This document shows positions 10,201 to 20,327 of a DNA stretch of 64,000 nucleotides, one piece after another (the first letter of the stretch is position 1; each line of letters opens with the position of its first letter). The notes beneath the pieces are model-generated. The model was not told where the DNA came from. It worked only from the letters and a program-made list of their open reading frames with translations, and searched no databases. The position numbers and the translations under genes are program-made. This DNA is from Noviherbaspirillum humi (GTDB lineage: Bacteria > Pseudomonadota > Gammaproteobacteria > Burkholderiales > Burkholderiaceae_D): contig NZ_FZOT01000002.1 of the NCBI RefSeq assembly GCF_900188095.1, positions 496,001 to 560,000 on the forward strand, read 5' to 3'.

Positions 10201-12397
10201 CGACCAGTTCATCGCTTTCGGTGAAACCAGAATGCCAGCCGCGCTGGTCGTCGAAACGCCAGTAGTAGTTGCGATCCTCCCGAAACAGGCTGACCGGCAT
10301 GCCGGCCAGCGGCTTCATGTTACCGCTGCTGTCCGCTCGGATGACCTCGAACTCGACCGGACTGTTTTCCGGCGTATAGGCGCCGGTGAACAGCGGCCGC
10401 ACGCCGACCAGCGCCGGCGCCGGCCACAGGGTCCGTTCCAGGCTGCGCACCACCGGCCTGCCGCCGGATTCGAGCAGGCTGAGCGTGGCCCGCACCAGCA
10501 CCGGCGACTCCCGGCCCTTGGCCTCATCCAGGTCGATGCTGACCTGTGCATCGCCCTTGTCGTCCAGGGTCGTTTCATCCAGCTCCCTGCGCGACTTGAG
10601 CGCATCGTCGGCAAAGTTGCCAAACTCGAAGCCCGGGAATTGCTTGGCCAGCGGATTGCGGTCGCGCTCGAATTGCGCCACGCCCAGCAGGCGGTTGCCG
10701 GCGGCGGGCGCACCGTACAGATAGACGCCCTTTACATCGATGTCGAATGGCGCGTCGGTCGACAGGCTGGCCTGGCGGCTGACCAGGTCCAGCTTCATGC
10801 GCTCCGGCAGAAATTCCTCGACCCCGAAGCGGAACACGGTGGCCGGCACCTTGTCGCCCGGATCGCCGCGCAGTTCCAGCGTCCAGAAGCCGGTCTGGGC
10901 ATCGGCCGGAATGTCGAGGCGGCGCGTGTAATAGCCGGGGAAGCGCGCATCCGGCCGCCACATGGCGGTGAACACGCTCTTGCCATCCGGCCGGCGCAGG
11001 ATGGCCTGCACCGGCTGCGCCGGCACCGCGCGGCCATCCGCATCGCGCGCCAGCACCGACAGATCGAAGCTCTCGCCCGGCCGGTACAGATTGCGGCCGG
11101 AGTAGGCAAACAGCCGCACCGGCTTGTACGGCATGCCGGCGATGTCGTACTCCGACAGGTCGAGCGCCGGCTCCTTCAGCGCGATCAGCGACGTCATCTT
11201 GTCCTTGCGCGCCACCACCACCTTCGCGTCCCGCGGGCGTTCGGCGAAGACCGCATGGCCCTCGCCGTCGGTCTCGGCGCTGCCGACCACCTTGCCCTGG
11301 GCGTCGAGCCAGTCCACCTCCACGCCCTTCACCGCCTTGCCGTCGGCCAGCGAGCTGACGAAGGCGTCGGCGCTCTTGCCGAAGCGGCGCACATGCAGGC
11401 CGAGGTCGCTGACATAGAAATACGTCGTCTGGTATTCGTAGCGGAAACGCCCCGGCTGGCTCATCACCGCTACATAGATGCCCGGCTCCTTGAGTTCCTT
11501 GATGTCTTCCACCGAGATGTAGGTCACGCTGCGCCGGTTGGCCTTCTGCTCGGTCAGGAAGCGGCCGAGGTAGACGCTCTCGGCCATGTTGCGCAACTCA
11601 TCGAGCCGGTACAGGCTGACGGCGCCGCGCAGCGAGGCGCGGTCCCAGTAGCCACGCTCTTCGTTCTCCTCGCCGTCGCCATCGTCATCATCCCGTTCCG
11701 TGCTCGGCTTGTTGCGCGGCCCGGCGATCACCTTGTCCAGGAAGTGGGGCATCTGCTCGTTCTTCACCCGCAGGAACTGGATATCGACTTCCGGCACGTT
11801 CACCGTGACGACCGGTAGTCCGCCGTTCTGGCGCGCCGGCAGCACCATGCCGTTGCTGGCGAAATAATAGGCCGGCGAGACCGGCGCGGACAGGATGGAG
11901 TAGCGCGCTTCCTCGTTCAGCTTCTTGCCGCCGGCGCCCGGCAAGCCGGCTTGAACGGTCACCACATAACGGGTTCTTGGCTTGATATGGGGGAAGTACA
12001 GCAGCCGCGGGTTCTCGCCCACCACCCAGGCGCCGGAGACCGCCTTGCCATTCTCGGAATTGGTGTCCTCCGGCTTGGTGCTGACGCGGGCGCCGGCATT
12101 GTCCGCCTGGCGCTCAGCATCGTCTTCATCGTTTTGTGGCTTGGTGATCACGGCGCCGGGCATTTCGAATACCCGGATGTACTTGTCGTAGGCAGTCTTG
12201 GGGTCGAGCGGCTGGCTGAAGGTCAGCGCGATGGCGGGGGAACCGTCGAAGCTGCGGTCGGAAGCATCCACCAAAGCAAGCGGCGCGTTCGGATCGGCGC
12301 TTCGATTTCCATCGCCGCCTTTGCCGGAAACATAGAAGTAGGCACCAGCAATCAGCGCGACAAACAGTGCCGCAGCCGCAATGACCTTCGCGCGCAT
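7277..12397 (-). CDS. yfhM: Alpha-2-macroglobulin family protein with thioester
   Basis: At 1706 residues this is the largest gene here. The N-terminus has one hydrophobic segment (about 5-24), ending AGAYFYVSGKGG, which looks like an uncleaved membrane anchor. It has no lipobox cysteine, unlike the E. coli lipoprotein. The long beta-rich macroglobulin part follows, then the MG10/thioester domain with the motif YGCAEQ, where C1209 and the Gln three residues on would form the internal thioester. Thioester-containing bacterial A2Ms are periplasmic protease traps and are normally paired with PBP1C, as here. An acidic linker (residues about 225-240) rich in D and E precedes the second part. The C-terminus carries AAAKPAAKAKAD, a low-complexity tail. 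Confidence 0.94.
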   Translation of the reverse strand: MRAKVIAAAALFVALIAGAYFYVSGKGGDGNRSADPNAPLALVDASDRSFDGSPAIALTFSQPLDPKTAYDKYIRVFEMPGAVITKPQNDEDDAERQADNAGARVSTKPEDTNSENGKAVSGAWVVGENPRLLYFPHIKPRTRYVVTVQAGLPGAGGKKLNEEARYSILSAPVSPAYYFASNGMVLPARQNGGLPVVTVNVPEVDIQFLRVKNEQMPHFLDKVIAGPRNKPSTERDDDDGDGEENEERGYWDRASLRGAVSLYRLDELRNMAESVYLGRFLTEQKANRRSVTYISVEDIKELKEPGIYVAVMSQPGRFRYEYQTTYFYVSDLGLHVRRFGKSADAFVSSLADGKAVKGVEVDWLDAQGKVVGSAETDGEGHAVFAERPRDAKVVVARKDKMTSLIALKEPALDLSEYDIAGMPYKPVRLFAYSGRNLYRPGESFDLSVLARDADGRAVPAQPVQAILRRPDGKSVFTAMWRPDARFPGYYTRRLDIPADAQTGFWTLELRGDPGDKVPATVFRFGVEEFLPERMKLDLVSRQASLSTDAPFDIDVKGVYLYGAPAAGNRLLGVAQFERDRNPLAKQFPGFEFGNFADDALKSRRELDETTLDDKGDAQVSIDLDEAKGRESPVLVRATLSLLESGGRPVVRSLERTLWPAPALVGVRPLFTGAYTPENSPVEFEVIRADSSGNMKPLAGMPVSLFREDRNYYWRFDDQRGWHSGFTESDELVETAAVTVPAGGRGKLRLPVRYGRYRLEISDPDTGLKTAYRFYAGWSARDDEAQGVRPDRVSLKLDKAAYRDGETARLTITPPHKGEALITVDGDKVIWTKRASVSASGTTIDIPLQAEWKRHDLYVNVLVLRPGNEGDRVTPARALGVVHLPLERGDRKVAVSLAAPQKVRPETTVKVRVKAPDMKGQKAVVTLSAVDVGILNITRFASPDPHGFFFGKLRYGADQNDVYGRLIEKMQGQKGKLKFGGDSAPKPTRSLPKKVKLVDLFSGPVQLNDQGEAEIPLALPDFNGSLRLMAVVAGAERFGSADAEMTVAAPLVAELAAARFLSFGDQATVALDLQNLSGASQSLKVAIRAGNALAFQDAERSLTLKDQEKRTLQFNVDARAVPGLHNITLQVSGDQIKLERSFPLTVQAPTPRQALVRRYTVEPGKTLELKDAELSGFHRDTVAAHMVVSDKPPIDVRSAVQGLLTYPYGCAEQTTSTAYPHVFIDEAMARRFGLKPYSREQRVDFLDKAVSRLGSMQAPNGGFSLWGNIAEHEYWLSAYVTAFLQDARDQGFAVPEAMLSKAMDFLLRGLQDGAASLPQKPAPENAKGMFADGNGASNQRFGALAYGAYVLARERKAPLATLRQMHDLRFHAHSNLPLVQLGIALRLMGDPARGDVAIAEGVRKPRLEGYWWWDYGSPLRDAALSHALLDRHKIADASRDALLTAMLTDMEKRRYYSTQEKMALFMVGQSYDSAKGEAWSAEVAPKAGKAERLSAKGSVMREMPAPELAEGISLNNTHAGKLYVELALSGNALKPPAAKSDVISLTRTLHDPEGRDISGRALKTGETVFVHVMASSRTPIGTGMIVDSIPAGLEIENLNIVQGERNGVVTIAGQNPAEAMSSDRIKHVEYRDDRFVAAVKLTDQPLHLFYRARVVTPGRFVVPPVYAEDMYRPELYGLAGGGDFLTVTNPLLARAPAAKPAAKAKAD

Positions 12398-12550
12398 CGA
12401 ACCCCCGGAAAGTGATGTGGATCGCGAAGCAGGCGATCCTTTGATGAACGGATATTTCCGCTCGACATTATGTCACGGGGGTTGGGCTGACTTGTCTGAA
12501 TTGAAATGAAATGGTGCGTGGAAACGACGCTCGGCTTCCTGGACGACGTT

Positions 12551-13606
12551 TCAAGAATGCGGTGGCAGCAGGCGGTCGAGCACGCCCTGCGAATCATGCG
12601 CGGCGCGGCGCAGGCGATCGTTCACGCCCTGCCACTCGCCGCCGCCTGGCGTGGCTTCGACCAGGATGATCGCCGCCTGATGCTGGTCCATGTCGCGCAG
12701 GGCGGCATACAGGCCATGGGCATAGCCGGCGGCGTCGGCGGGGAGCAGCACATGATCGGCTACCAATGATGCCAATTCGGCGGAGTGGAGAATGAGCGCG
12801 GCGCGATGTCCCGCCGCTTCCAGTTTGCGCAAGGTAGCCGCGATCTGCTCGGGCGCGATCAAGGCCACCGGCGTGCCCGGCGCGTAGTGCGCCTCCAGCG
12901 TGCCCGAAGCGCGCGGCGCCTGCTTGTCCGGCTGGCCGAGCGGCTGGCCGATCACTCGCTCGATCTCTTCGACGCTGATGCGGCCGGGCCGCAGCAGCAC
13001 CGCGCCATGCGTATCGAAGCGGGACAGGTCGACGATGGTGGATTCGATGCCGACCTCGCTCGGACCGCCGTCGAGGATGGCGGCGAGCGAACTGCCCTCG
13101 CCTTCGCCGAACTCGTCGCGCACATGCTGTGCCGTGGTCGGACTGACATGCCCGAACTTGTTGGCCGAGGGCGCGGCCACGCCGCCGCGTCCGCCCTTGA
13201 AGGCGCGCAGCAGCGCCTGCGCCACCGGATGCGACGGGCAGCGCAGGCCGATCGAATCCTGGCCGCCGGAAACGGCGTCGGGAATGTGCGGCGCGCGCTT
13301 CAGGATCAGCGTCAGCGGGCCAGGCCAATAAGTCTGGATCAGCTTCTGCGCCGCCTCGGGCACGGCGCCAGCCCAGTGCCGGATGTCGGCTTCCGGCGCC
13401 AGGTGCACGATCACCGGGTGGTTGGCGGGCCGGCCCTTGGCTTCGTAGATGCGCGCCACCGCCGCCGGATTCTCGGCATCGGCGCCGAGGCCGTACACCG
13501 TCTCCGTCGGAAAGGCCACCAGCTCGCCCTGCTCCAGCAGGCGCGCGCTGGCGTCGATGTCGGCGGTGTCGGCGGTGTCGGCAGTGTCGATGCGGCTGTC
13601 CTGCAT
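12551..13606 (-). CDS. tsaC: L-threonylcarbamoyladenylate synthase, two-domain Sua5 type
   Basis: The 351-residue protein makes threonylcarbamoyl-AMP from threonine, bicarbonate and ATP for tRNA t6A37. The YrdC domain holds FPTETVYGLGADA, the KGRP..HPVIVH block and APSANKFGHVSPT. The C-terminal Sua5 domain starts at about residue 225, after SGTLEAHYAPGTP, and ends near 340. Its length separates it from the single-domain TsaC of about 190 residues. The N-terminus contains a three-fold TAD repeat coded by nine-base units (13565-13595), so the true start may be downstream of it. Upstream is purK, 20 bases away on the same strand; no functional link to purines is implied. Confidence 0.93.
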   Translation of the reverse strand: MQDSRIDTADTADTADIDASARLLEQGELVAFPTETVYGLGADAENPAAVARIYEAKGRPANHPVIVHLAPEADIRHWAGAVPEAAQKLIQTYWPGPLTLILKRAPHIPDAVSGGQDSIGLRCPSHPVAQALLRAFKGGRGGVAAPSANKFGHVSPTTAQHVRDEFGEGEGSSLAAILDGGPSEVGIESTIVDLSRFDTHGAVLLRPGRISVEEIERVIGQPLGQPDKQAPRASGTLEAHYAPGTPVALIAPEQIAATLRKLEAAGHRAALILHSAELASLVADHVLLPADAAGYAHGLYAALRDMDQHQAAIILVEATPGGGEWQGVNDRLRRAAHDSQGVLDRLLPPHS

Positions 13607-13626
13607 GAGCTGTCTGTCCCTATCGC

Positions 13627-14820
13627 TCAGGGCTGGATGCCGAGGATGGCGCAGGCCGCCTGCAGGTTGGCCTGGGCTTCGGCCAGGGTCGGCGCGATGA
13701 AGGTGACATGGCCCATCTTGCGGCCGCGGCGCGGATCGTCCTTGCCGTACAGGTGCAGGTTGGCGCCCGGCATGGCCAGGATGCGGTCCCAGGCCGGCTC
13801 GCGCGGTTCGTCGCCGTCGTCCTCGAACCAGATGTCGCCGAGGATGTTGAGCATGACCGCCGGCGAGTGCTGGCGCACGTCGCCCAGCGGCAGGCCGGCC
13901 ATGGCGCGCACCTGCTGCGCGAACTGGCTGGTGACGCAGGCATCGATGGTGTAGTGGCCGCTGTTGTGCGGCCGCGGGGCCATTTCATTGACCACCAGCG
14001 AACCGTCCTGCAATACGAAGAATTCAATGCACAGCACGCCGACATAGTCGAGCGCGGCGATGATGGCCAGAGCCGCGTCCTGCGCCTTGTGCGCGCAATC
14101 GGCGGAGACGTTCGGGCCCGGCACGGTGGTGGTGAACAGGATGCCGTGGCGATGCACGTTCTCGGCGATCGGGTACACCACCGAGGCGCCATCGGCGCCG
14201 CGCGCCGCCAGCACCGAAATTTCATACGCCAGGGGCAGCATCTTCTCCAGCACGCACTCGACGCCGTTCATGCCGGCGAAAGCGGCCTGCGCTTCTTCGC
14301 GCGTCTTGACCCTGACCTGGCCCTTGCCGTCGTAGCCGAGACGCACCGTCTTCAGGATGCCGGGCAGCAGTTCATCAGGAATGGCGTCGATGTCGGCCGC
14401 GCTGCCGATGATCTTGTGCGGCGCGGGCAGCACGCCGGACTGGCCGGCGCAGGCGGTGAAGAAGCGTTTCTCGGCGATGCGGTCCTGAGCCACCGAGACG
14501 GCGGCGGCGGACGGCGCCACCACGCAGCGCTCGGCCAGGAAGGCGAGACTCTGCGCCGGCACGTTTTCGAATTCGGTCGTCACCGCGCGGCATTGCAGGG
14601 CCATCTCGTCCAGGGCGGCCTCGTCGGTGTAGCCGGCGGAGAGGAGATGGTCGGCGGCATGGCCGGCCGGGCAGTCGCGTGCCGGCTCCAGAACCGTCAC
14701 CTTGTAGCCCATGGCTTGCGCCGCATGGGCGAACATGCGGCCGAGCTGGCCGCCGCCCATCACGCCGAGCCAGGTGGCCGGCGTGGCGGAAGGCAGGAAG
14801 GGAAACGGCTTGTCGTTCAT
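13627..14820 (-). CDS. purK: 5-(carboxyamino)imidazole ribonucleotide synthase
   Basis: The 397-residue ATP-grasp enzyme carboxylates AIR to N5-CAIR with bicarbonate and ATP, de novo purine synthesis step 6a. The N-terminal pre-ATP-grasp fold reads [13 protein letters not shown] at about residues 18-30. Central ATP-grasp landmarks are [12 protein letters not shown] near 150, the ECVLEKM strand near 185, and the metal-binding [14 protein letters not shown] segment near 280. PurE, its usual partner, starts upstream and the two genes overlap by four bases (14817-14820), an ATGA coupling. Confidence 0.97.
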   Translation of the reverse strand: MNDKPFPFLPSATPATWLGVMGGGQLGRMFAHAAQAMGYKVTVLEPARDCPAGHAADHLLSAGYTDEAALDEMALQCRAVTTEFENVPAQSLAFLAERCVVAPSAAAVSVAQDRIAEKRFFTACAGQSGVLPAPHKIIGSAADIDAIPDELLPGILKTVRLGYDGKGQVRVKTREEAQAAFAGMNGVECVLEKMLPLAYEISVLAARGADGASVVYPIAENVHRHGILFTTTVPGPNVSADCAHKAQDAALAIIAALDYVGVLCIEFFVLQDGSLVVNEMAPRPHNSGHYTIDACVTSQFAQQVRAMAGLPLGDVRQHSPAVMLNILGDIWFEDDGDEPREPAWDRILAMPGANLHLYGKDDPRRGRKMGHVTFIAPTLAEAQANLQAACAILGIQP

Positions 14821-15326
14821 AGCGGCAGGGTCATGGCTTGCGCCGCCTGGGTCTGCTTCAGGCGGAACTGCTCCAGCTTCTGCGCCAGCGAATCGTCGGT
14901 GGCGGCCAGCATGGCGATGGCGGTGAGCGCGGCATTGGCGGCGCCGGCCTCGCCGATGGCGAAGGTGGATACCGGCACGCCCTTGGGCATCTGCACGATG
15001 GACAGCAGCGAATCCTCGCCGCGCAGGTACTTGGACGGCACCGGCACGCCGAGCACCGGCACGATGGTCTTGGCGGCGATCATGCCCGGCAGGTGGGCAG
15101 CACCCCCGGCGCCGGCGATGATGGCGCGCAGGCCGCGGCCGCGCGCGGCTTCGGCATAGGCGAACATCTGGTCCGGCATGCGATGCGCGGAAACCACCTG
15201 CGCTTCATGCGGCACGCCGAATTCCTTCAGCATCGCCACCGCATGCTGCATCACCTCCCAGTCGGAGGACGATCCCATCACCACGCCGACCAGCGGCGTC
15301 GCGGTTTGCTGGTTCGCTGTCGTCAT
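14817..15326 (-). CDS. purE: N5-carboxyaminoimidazole ribonucleotide mutase
   Basis: A 169-residue class I PurE that moves the carboxylate of N5-CAIR to C4, giving CAIR. The substrate loop [16 protein letters not shown] sits at residues 14-29. It is followed by [11 protein letters not shown] with the catalytic His, and by [14 protein letters not shown] and GVPVPS, all diagnostic. The octameric cytosolic enzyme acts directly after PurK, whose start overlaps its stop. PurC lies seven bases upstream on the same strand, so purC-purE-purK form one unit. Confidence 0.98.
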   Translation of the reverse strand: MTTANQQTATPLVGVVMGSSSDWEVMQHAVAMLKEFGVPHEAQVVSAHRMPDQMFAYAEAARGRGLRAIIAGAGGAAHLPGMIAAKTIVPVLGVPVPSKYLRGEDSLLSIVQMPKGVPVSTFAIGEAGAANAALTAIAMLAATDDSLAQKLEQFRLKQTQAAQAMTLPL

Positions 15327-15333
15327 GTCGGCC

Positions 15334-16230
15334 TCAGTCCTTCAGGGTCTCGCCGGTCAGGCGCTCCAGCGCTTCGCGGTACTTGGCGCCGGTCTTCTCG
15401 ATCACGTCGGCGGGCAGGGCCGGCGCCGGCGCGGTCTTCTTCCAGTCGCTCAGCGTTTCCAGGTAATCGCGCACGAACTGCTTGTCGAAGGACGGCGGCG
15501 ACATGCCGGGCGCGTAGGAATCCGCCGGCCAGAAGCGGGAAGAGTCGGCGGTCAGGACTTCATCCATCAGGTGCAGCACGCCGTCGTCGTCCAGGCCGAA
15601 TTCGAATTTGGTGTCGGCGATGATGATGCCGCGGGTGGCGGCATAGTCGGCGGCGGTCCGGTACAGCTGGATGCTGACGTCGCGAATCTTCGCAGCCAAT
15701 TCCTTGCCGATGCGGTTTTCCATGTCGGCGAAGCTGATGTTCTCGTCATGCTCGCCGAGGTCGGCCTTGGCCGCCGGCGTGAAGATCGGCTGCGGCAGCT
15801 TGTCGGCCTGGCGCAGGCCCTGGGGCAGCGTCACGCCGCAGACGGCGCCGGTCTCCTGGTAATCCTTCCATCCGGAGCCGATGATGTAGCCCCGCACCAC
15901 CGCTTCCACCAGGATGGGCTGCAGGCGCTTGGCCACCACCGCGCGTCCCTTGACCTGCTCCACCTCGTCCGGCTGCACCACGCTCTCCGGCGCAATGCCG
16001 GTCAGATGATTCGGCACGATGTGGCCGAGCTTCTCGAACCAGAAATCCGACATCTGGTTCAGCACGCGGCCCTTGGAAGGAATCGGCTCGTTCATCACCA
16101 CGTCGAAGGCCGAGAGGCGGTCTGTGGTGACGATCAGCAGCTTGTCGTTGCCGACGGCATAGTTGTCGCGCACCTTGCCGCGGCCGAGCAGCGGCAGGGA
16201 ATGGAGGGTGGATTGGTACAAACTGTTCAT
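15334..16230 (-). CDS. purC: Phosphoribosylaminoimidazole-succinocarboxamide synthase
   Basis: The 298-residue SAICAR synthetase condenses CAIR with aspartate using ATP. Family blocks seen are [12 protein letters not shown] near residue 16, [18 protein letters not shown] near 37, [15 protein letters not shown] near 112, and the [10 protein letters not shown] motif near 200. The length is that of the long single-domain proteobacterial and fungal form. It is first in a purC-purE-purK run. A terminator-like hairpin at 16319-16356 separates it from fba, so it should have its own promoter in the 200-base gap; I could not pick a convincing one. Confidence 0.97.
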   Translation of the reverse strand: MNSLYQSTLHSLPLLGRGKVRDNYAVGNDKLLIVTTDRLSAFDVVMNEPIPSKGRVLNQMSDFWFEKLGHIVPNHLTGIAPESVVQPDEVEQVKGRAVVAKRLQPILVEAVVRGYIIGSGWKDYQETGAVCGVTLPQGLRQADKLPQPIFTPAAKADLGEHDENISFADMENRIGKELAAKIRDVSIQLYRTAADYAATRGIIIADTKFEFGLDDDGVLHLMDEVLTADSSRFWPADSYAPGMSPPSFDKQFVRDYLETLSDWKKTAPAPALPADVIEKTGAKYREALERLTGETLKD

Positions 16231-16318
16231 GCGGAGCCTATTCGATATGATCCGGTGACAAGCGGGTGCCGGGTGCGGTTCCTGAAAACCAGGCGGCGGG
16301 AAATGCTCGATGGGAAGC

Positions 16319-16356
16319 CAAAAAGCACAACCGGCGGGTGCATGACACGCCGCCGG
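16319..16356 (-). terminator. Rho-independent terminator after fba
   Basis: Read on the minus strand, the arms CCGGCGG and CCGCCGG (16350-16356 and 16331-16337) pair perfectly. The stem extends by GTG/CAC around one bulged C, with a five-base loop. A run of five T follows after six bases (16320-16324). It lies 77 bases past the fba stop and 88 bases before purC. Confidence 0.7.
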
Positions 16357-16432
16357 CTGGTTTTATGCCCGTACCGGAAATTTCCGGGACGCCACCCCGT
16401 TGCCGGGCGTGGCGACATTCAAGGGCGGTATT

Positions 16433-17497
16433 TTACTGCACGATCTGCGAGAGTTCGCCTTTTTTGTACTTTTCAGCCATTTTTTCCAGGGAAATCGCCT
16501 TGATCTTGGCAGCCTGGCCTTCGCAGCCGAACGCCAGGAAGCGGGACTTGACCACTTTCTTGGCGGCTTCACGGGCCGGCTTCAGATACTCGCGCGGATC
16601 GAACTTGGACGGGTTCTCGGCGAAGAAGCGGCGGATGGCGCCGGTCATGGCGAGGCGGATGTCGGTGTCGATGTTCACCTTGCGCACGCCGTGCTTGATG
16701 CCTTCCTGGATCTCTTCGATCGGCACGCCATAGGTTTCCTTCATGTCGCCGCCGAACTGGCGGATCTCGGCCAGCAGCTCCTGCGGCACCGAGGAGGAGC
16801 CGTGCATCACCAGGTGGGTGTTGGGGATGCGGGCGTGGATTTCCTTGATGCGCTCGATGGCGAGGATGTCGCCGGTCGGCTTGCGCGAGAATTTGTAGGC
16901 GCCGTGCGAAGTGCCGATGGCGATGGCCAGCGCATCGCAATGGGTCTGCTTGACGAAGTCGGCGGCCTGGTTGACGTCGGTGAGCAGCTGCTCGCGGGTC
17001 ATGGTGCCTTCGGCGCCGTGGCCGTCTTCCTTGTCGCCCTTCATGGTCTCCAGGGAGCCGAGCACGCCGAGTTCGGCCTCGACGGTGACGCCGATGGCGT
17101 GGGAGAACTCCACCACCTTGCGCGACACTTCCACGTTGTACTCATAGCTGGCGACCGACTTGCCGTCTTCCATCAGCGAGCCGTCCATCATGACGGAAGA
17201 GAAGCCGGACTTGATCGCGGCCATGCACACCGCCGGCGACTGGCCGTGGTCCTGGTGCATGACGATGGGAATGTGCGGATAGGCTTCCACCGCGGCGGAA
17301 ATCAGGTGCCGCAGGAAGGCTTCGCCGGCGTATTTGCGGGCCCCGGCCGATGCCTGCATGATCACCGGCGCGCCGACTTCCTCGGCGGCTTCCATGATGG
17401 CGGTGACCTGCTCCAGGTTGTTGACGTTGAAGGCCGGCAGGCCATAGCCGTTTTCGGCGGCGTGGTCCAGCAATTGACGCATGGAAACGAGTGGCAT
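16433..17497 (-). CDS. fba: Class II fructose-1,6-bisphosphate aldolase (CbbA subtype)
   Basis: The 354-residue zinc enzyme splits fructose-1,6-bisphosphate into DHAP and glyceraldehyde-3-phosphate. The protein starts [19 protein letters not shown], the class IIB (CbbA/tagatose-type) N-terminus. [10 protein letters not shown] near residue 80 carries the catalytic Asp and a zinc His. [10 protein letters not shown] near 140 and the glycine-rich [11 protein letters not shown] near 205 bind substrate. The C-terminal [17 protein letters not shown] is typical of betaproteobacterial members. It is transcribed from pyk toward purC, 67 bases after pyk. Confidence 0.97.
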   Translation of the reverse strand: MPLVSMRQLLDHAAENGYGLPAFNVNNLEQVTAIMEAAEEVGAPVIMQASAGARKYAGEAFLRHLISAAVEAYPHIPIVMHQDHGQSPAVCMAAIKSGFSSVMMDGSLMEDGKSVASYEYNVEVSRKVVEFSHAIGVTVEAELGVLGSLETMKGDKEDGHGAEGTMTREQLLTDVNQAADFVKQTHCDALAIAIGTSHGAYKFSRKPTGDILAIERIKEIHARIPNTHLVMHGSSSVPQELLAEIRQFGGDMKETYGVPIEEIQEGIKHGVRKVNIDTDIRLAMTGAIRRFFAENPSKFDPREYLKPAREAAKKVVKSRFLAFGCEGQAAKIKAISLEKMAEKYKKGELSQIVQ

Positions 17498-17564
17498 GAT
17501 TAATCTCCAGACTATAAAAAAACTTTTGTGATCGTTAGCGGTGTGAACGCTTGACGCTTCCCTG

Positions 17565-19001
17565 TCAGTATTCGCCGATCTTCATGATCTTCAGGGCATT
17601 GGTGCCGCCGGTCTGCCCCATGGGCTCGCCCAAGGTGAGGACTATATTGTCACCTTTCTGCACGATGCCTTTAGCCAAAAGCAAATCCTGCGCGGCCTTG
17701 AGCACCGCTTCCCGGTCGGTGGAATGCTCCAGCCTCAGGGTGCAGACATTGCGGAACAGCGCAGCCTTGCGCTGCGTCGACTGGCTGGGCGTCATGGCGA
17801 TGATCGGAATGTCGATGTTGTGGCGGCTCATCCAGAGCGCCGTCGAGCCGGACTCGGTCAGCGCCACGATCGCCTTCACCCGCAGGTGGAAGGCGGTGAA
17901 CAGCGCGCCGTAAGCAATAGACTGGTCGATGCGGGTAAAAGTGGCATTGATGAAGTCGGCATCGAGCTTCACCACCGCCGACTTCTCCGCCTCCAGGCAG
18001 ATCGCCGACATCGCTTCCACGGTTTCGATCGGATAGTTGCCCGACGCCGTTTCCGCCGAGGTCATCACCGCATCGGTGCCGTCCAGCACCGCATTGGCCA
18101 CGTCCGACACCTCGGCCCGGGTCGGCACCGGGTTCTGGATCATCGACTCCATCATCTGCGTGGCGGTGATGGTCAGCTTGTTGCTGGCGCGCGCCATCTG
18201 GATCATGCGCTTCTGCAGCGCCGGCACGGCGGCATTGCCCACTTCCACCGCCAGGTCGCCGCGCGCCACCATGATGCCGTCGGAGACGTCCAGGATTTCC
18301 TGCAGCACCGGAATCGCTTCGGCGCGCTCGATCTTGGCGATCATCTGCGGCTTGTGGCCGTGCAGCTCGCCGGCGATGTTGGCCAGCTGGCGCGCCATGA
18401 TCATGTCGGTGGGACTCTTCGGGAACGACACGGCGATGTAATCGGCCTGGAAGCTCATCGCGGTCTTGATGTCTTCCATGTCCTTGCCGGTCAGGGCCGG
18501 CGCGGTCAGGCCGCCGCCGAGGCGATTGATGCCCTTGTTGTTGGACAGCTCGCCGCCGATGCGCACGGTGGTGTGGATGGCGCTGCCGACGATGCGGTCC
18601 ACCACCAGCACGATCAGGCCGTCGTTGAGCAGCAGCACGTCGCCCATCCGGACATCGCGCGGCAGCTCCTTGTAGTCGAGGCCGACCATGGCCTGGTTGC
18701 CCAGTTCGCAGGTGGCGTCGAGGATGAACTTGCTGCCGTTCTGCAGGTTGATCTTGCCGTGCTCGAACTTGCCGACGCGGATCTTCGGCCCCTGCAGGTC
18801 GGCCATGATCGCCACCTCGCGGCCGCACTCGGCGGCGATCTGCCGCACCAGCGCGGCCCGGTCGATGTGATCCTGGGCCTTGCCGTGGGAGAAATTGAGC
18901 CGGACGACGTTGACGCCGGCTTCGATCATGCGCTTCAGGATGACCGGGCTGCTCGATGCCGGGCCGATGGTGGAAACGATCTTGGTGGCTCTCTGCCTCA
19001 T
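17565..19001 (-). CDS. pyk: Pyruvate kinase
   Basis: A 478-residue enzyme that makes pyruvate and ATP from phosphoenolpyruvate and ADP. It opens [14 protein letters not shown], then [10 protein letters not shown] near residue 30, which binds potassium and phosphate. The signature [11 protein letters not shown] near 225 carries the catalytic Lys and metal-binding Glu. [11 protein letters not shown] and ATQMMESMI follow, and the C domain, with its effector site, ends [12 protein letters not shown]. The lengths of the B and C domains are normal. It follows pgk by 41 bases and precedes fba, a lower-glycolysis/gluconeogenesis cluster; no phosphofructokinase gene is in the window. Confidence 0.97.
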   Translation of the reverse strand: MRQRATKIVSTIGPASSSPVILKRMIEAGVNVVRLNFSHGKAQDHIDRAALVRQIAAECGREVAIMADLQGPKIRVGKFEHGKINLQNGSKFILDATCELGNQAMVGLDYKELPRDVRMGDVLLLNDGLIVLVVDRIVGSAIHTTVRIGGELSNNKGINRLGGGLTAPALTGKDMEDIKTAMSFQADYIAVSFPKSPTDMIMARQLANIAGELHGHKPQMIAKIERAEAIPVLQEILDVSDGIMVARGDLAVEVGNAAVPALQKRMIQMARASNKLTITATQMMESMIQNPVPTRAEVSDVANAVLDGTDAVMTSAETASGNYPIETVEAMSAICLEAEKSAVVKLDADFINATFTRIDQSIAYGALFTAFHLRVKAIVALTESGSTALWMSRHNIDIPIIAMTPSQSTQRKAALFRNVCTLRLEHSTDREAVLKAAQDLLLAKGIVQKGDNIVLTLGEPMGQTGGTNALKIMKIGEY

Positions 19002-19042
19002 GGACTTCCTTTGATCCGGTTGCTGGCGATTAAGGACGCCGC

Positions 19043-20236
19043 TCAGGCAGCGGCGCGCTGCAACAGGATTTCCACGGCCGGCAAGGTCTTCCCTTCGAGG
19101 AACTCGAGGAAGGCGCCGCCGCCGGTGGAGATGTAGCCCACCTTGTCGGCGATGTCGTACTTGGCGATGGCCGCGAGTGTATCGCCGCCGCCGGCAATGG
19201 AGAATCCCTCGGAATGGGCGATCGCCATCGCCAGGGTCTTGGTGCCTTCGCCGAACTGGTCGAACTCGAACACGCCCACCGGGCCGTTCCAGACGATGGT
19301 GCCTGCCATGGCGATCTGCTGCGCCAGCTGCTTGGCGGTCTGCGGGCCGATGTCGAGGATCATGTCATCGTCGGCGACGTCGGCCACCGCCTTCACCGTG
19401 GCGGCGGCGGCGGGTGAGAATTCCTTGGCGCACACCACGTCCACCGGGATGGGCACCGAGGCGCCGCGCTTGGCCATGATGTCGATGATGGTCTTGGCTT
19501 CCTCGACCAGGTCGGCCTCGGCCAGCGACTTGCCGATCTTCAGGCCGGAGGCCAGCATGAAGGTGTTGGCGATGCCGCCGCCGACGATCAGGTTGTCGAC
19601 CTTGTCGGCCAGCGATTTCAGGATGGTGAGCTTGGTGGAGACCTTGGAGCCGGCGACGATGGCCACCAGCGGACGGGCCGGCTGGTTCAGCGCCTTGCCC
19701 AGCGCATCCAGCTCCGCCGCCAGCAGCGGGCCGGCGCAGGCGATCGGCGCGTACTTGGCGATGCCGTGGGTGGTGGCTTCGGCGCGGTGCGCGGTGCCGA
19801 AGGCGTCGTTCACATAGACGTCGCACAGCGCGGCCATCTTCTTGGCCAGTTCGTCGCTGTTCTTCTTCTCGCCCTTGTTGACGCGGCAGTTCTCGAGCAG
19901 CACCACCTGGCCGGGCGCGACTTCCACGCCGTCGACCCAGTTCTGGCGCAGCTCCACCGGACGGCCGAGCAGCTCCGACATGCGCTTGGCGATCGGCGCC
20001 AGGCTGTCCTCCGGCTTGAATTCGCCCTCGGTCGGACGGCCGAGGTGGGAGGTGACCATCACCGCCGCGCCGGCGTCGAGCGCCTGCCTGATGGCGGGGA
20101 CCGAAGCGCGGATGCGGGTATCTTCGGTGATGTTGCCGGCATCATCCTGCGGCACGTTGAGGTCGGCGCGGATGAAGACGCGTTTGCCCTGCAGCTGGTT
20201 GCGGGCGATCAGATCACTCAGGCGATTGAATTGCAT
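19043..20236 (-). CDS. pgk: Phosphoglycerate kinase
   Basis: The 397-residue two-domain enzyme transfers phosphate from 1,3-bisphosphoglycerate to ADP. Diagnostic segments are [14 protein letters not shown] near residue 17, [11 protein letters not shown] near 60, and [14 protein letters not shown] near 145. [12 protein letters not shown] near 190 is the nucleotide site, and WNGPVGVFE near 315 and [10 protein letters not shown] near 350 complete the pattern. It heads the pgk-pyk-fba run; azlD ends 92 bases upstream on the same strand. Confidence 0.98.
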   Translation of the reverse strand: MQFNRLSDLIARNQLQGKRVFIRADLNVPQDDAGNITEDTRIRASVPAIRQALDAGAAVMVTSHLGRPTEGEFKPEDSLAPIAKRMSELLGRPVELRQNWVDGVEVAPGQVVLLENCRVNKGEKKNSDELAKKMAALCDVYVNDAFGTAHRAEATTHGIAKYAPIACAGPLLAAELDALGKALNQPARPLVAIVAGSKVSTKLTILKSLADKVDNLIVGGGIANTFMLASGLKIGKSLAEADLVEEAKTIIDIMAKRGASVPIPVDVVCAKEFSPAAAATVKAVADVADDDMILDIGPQTAKQLAQQIAMAGTIVWNGPVGVFEFDQFGEGTKTLAMAIAHSEGFSIAGGGDTLAAIAKYDIADKVGYISTGGGAFLEFLEGKTLPAVEILLQRAAA

Positions 20237-20327
20237 GGCGGGCGGACGGAAGCGTGTGTGGAATTAAAAGTCCGCCATTCTACCGCAGGGAAATGAGCAT
20301 AAAGCCATTTTCCTTGCGAATTTGGAT

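Noticed and set aside
9752-11818. 688-codon open frame opposite the alpha-2-macroglobulin gene
   Set aside because: It is the complement of a verified protein with a conserved thioester motif and has no ribosome site or family pattern.
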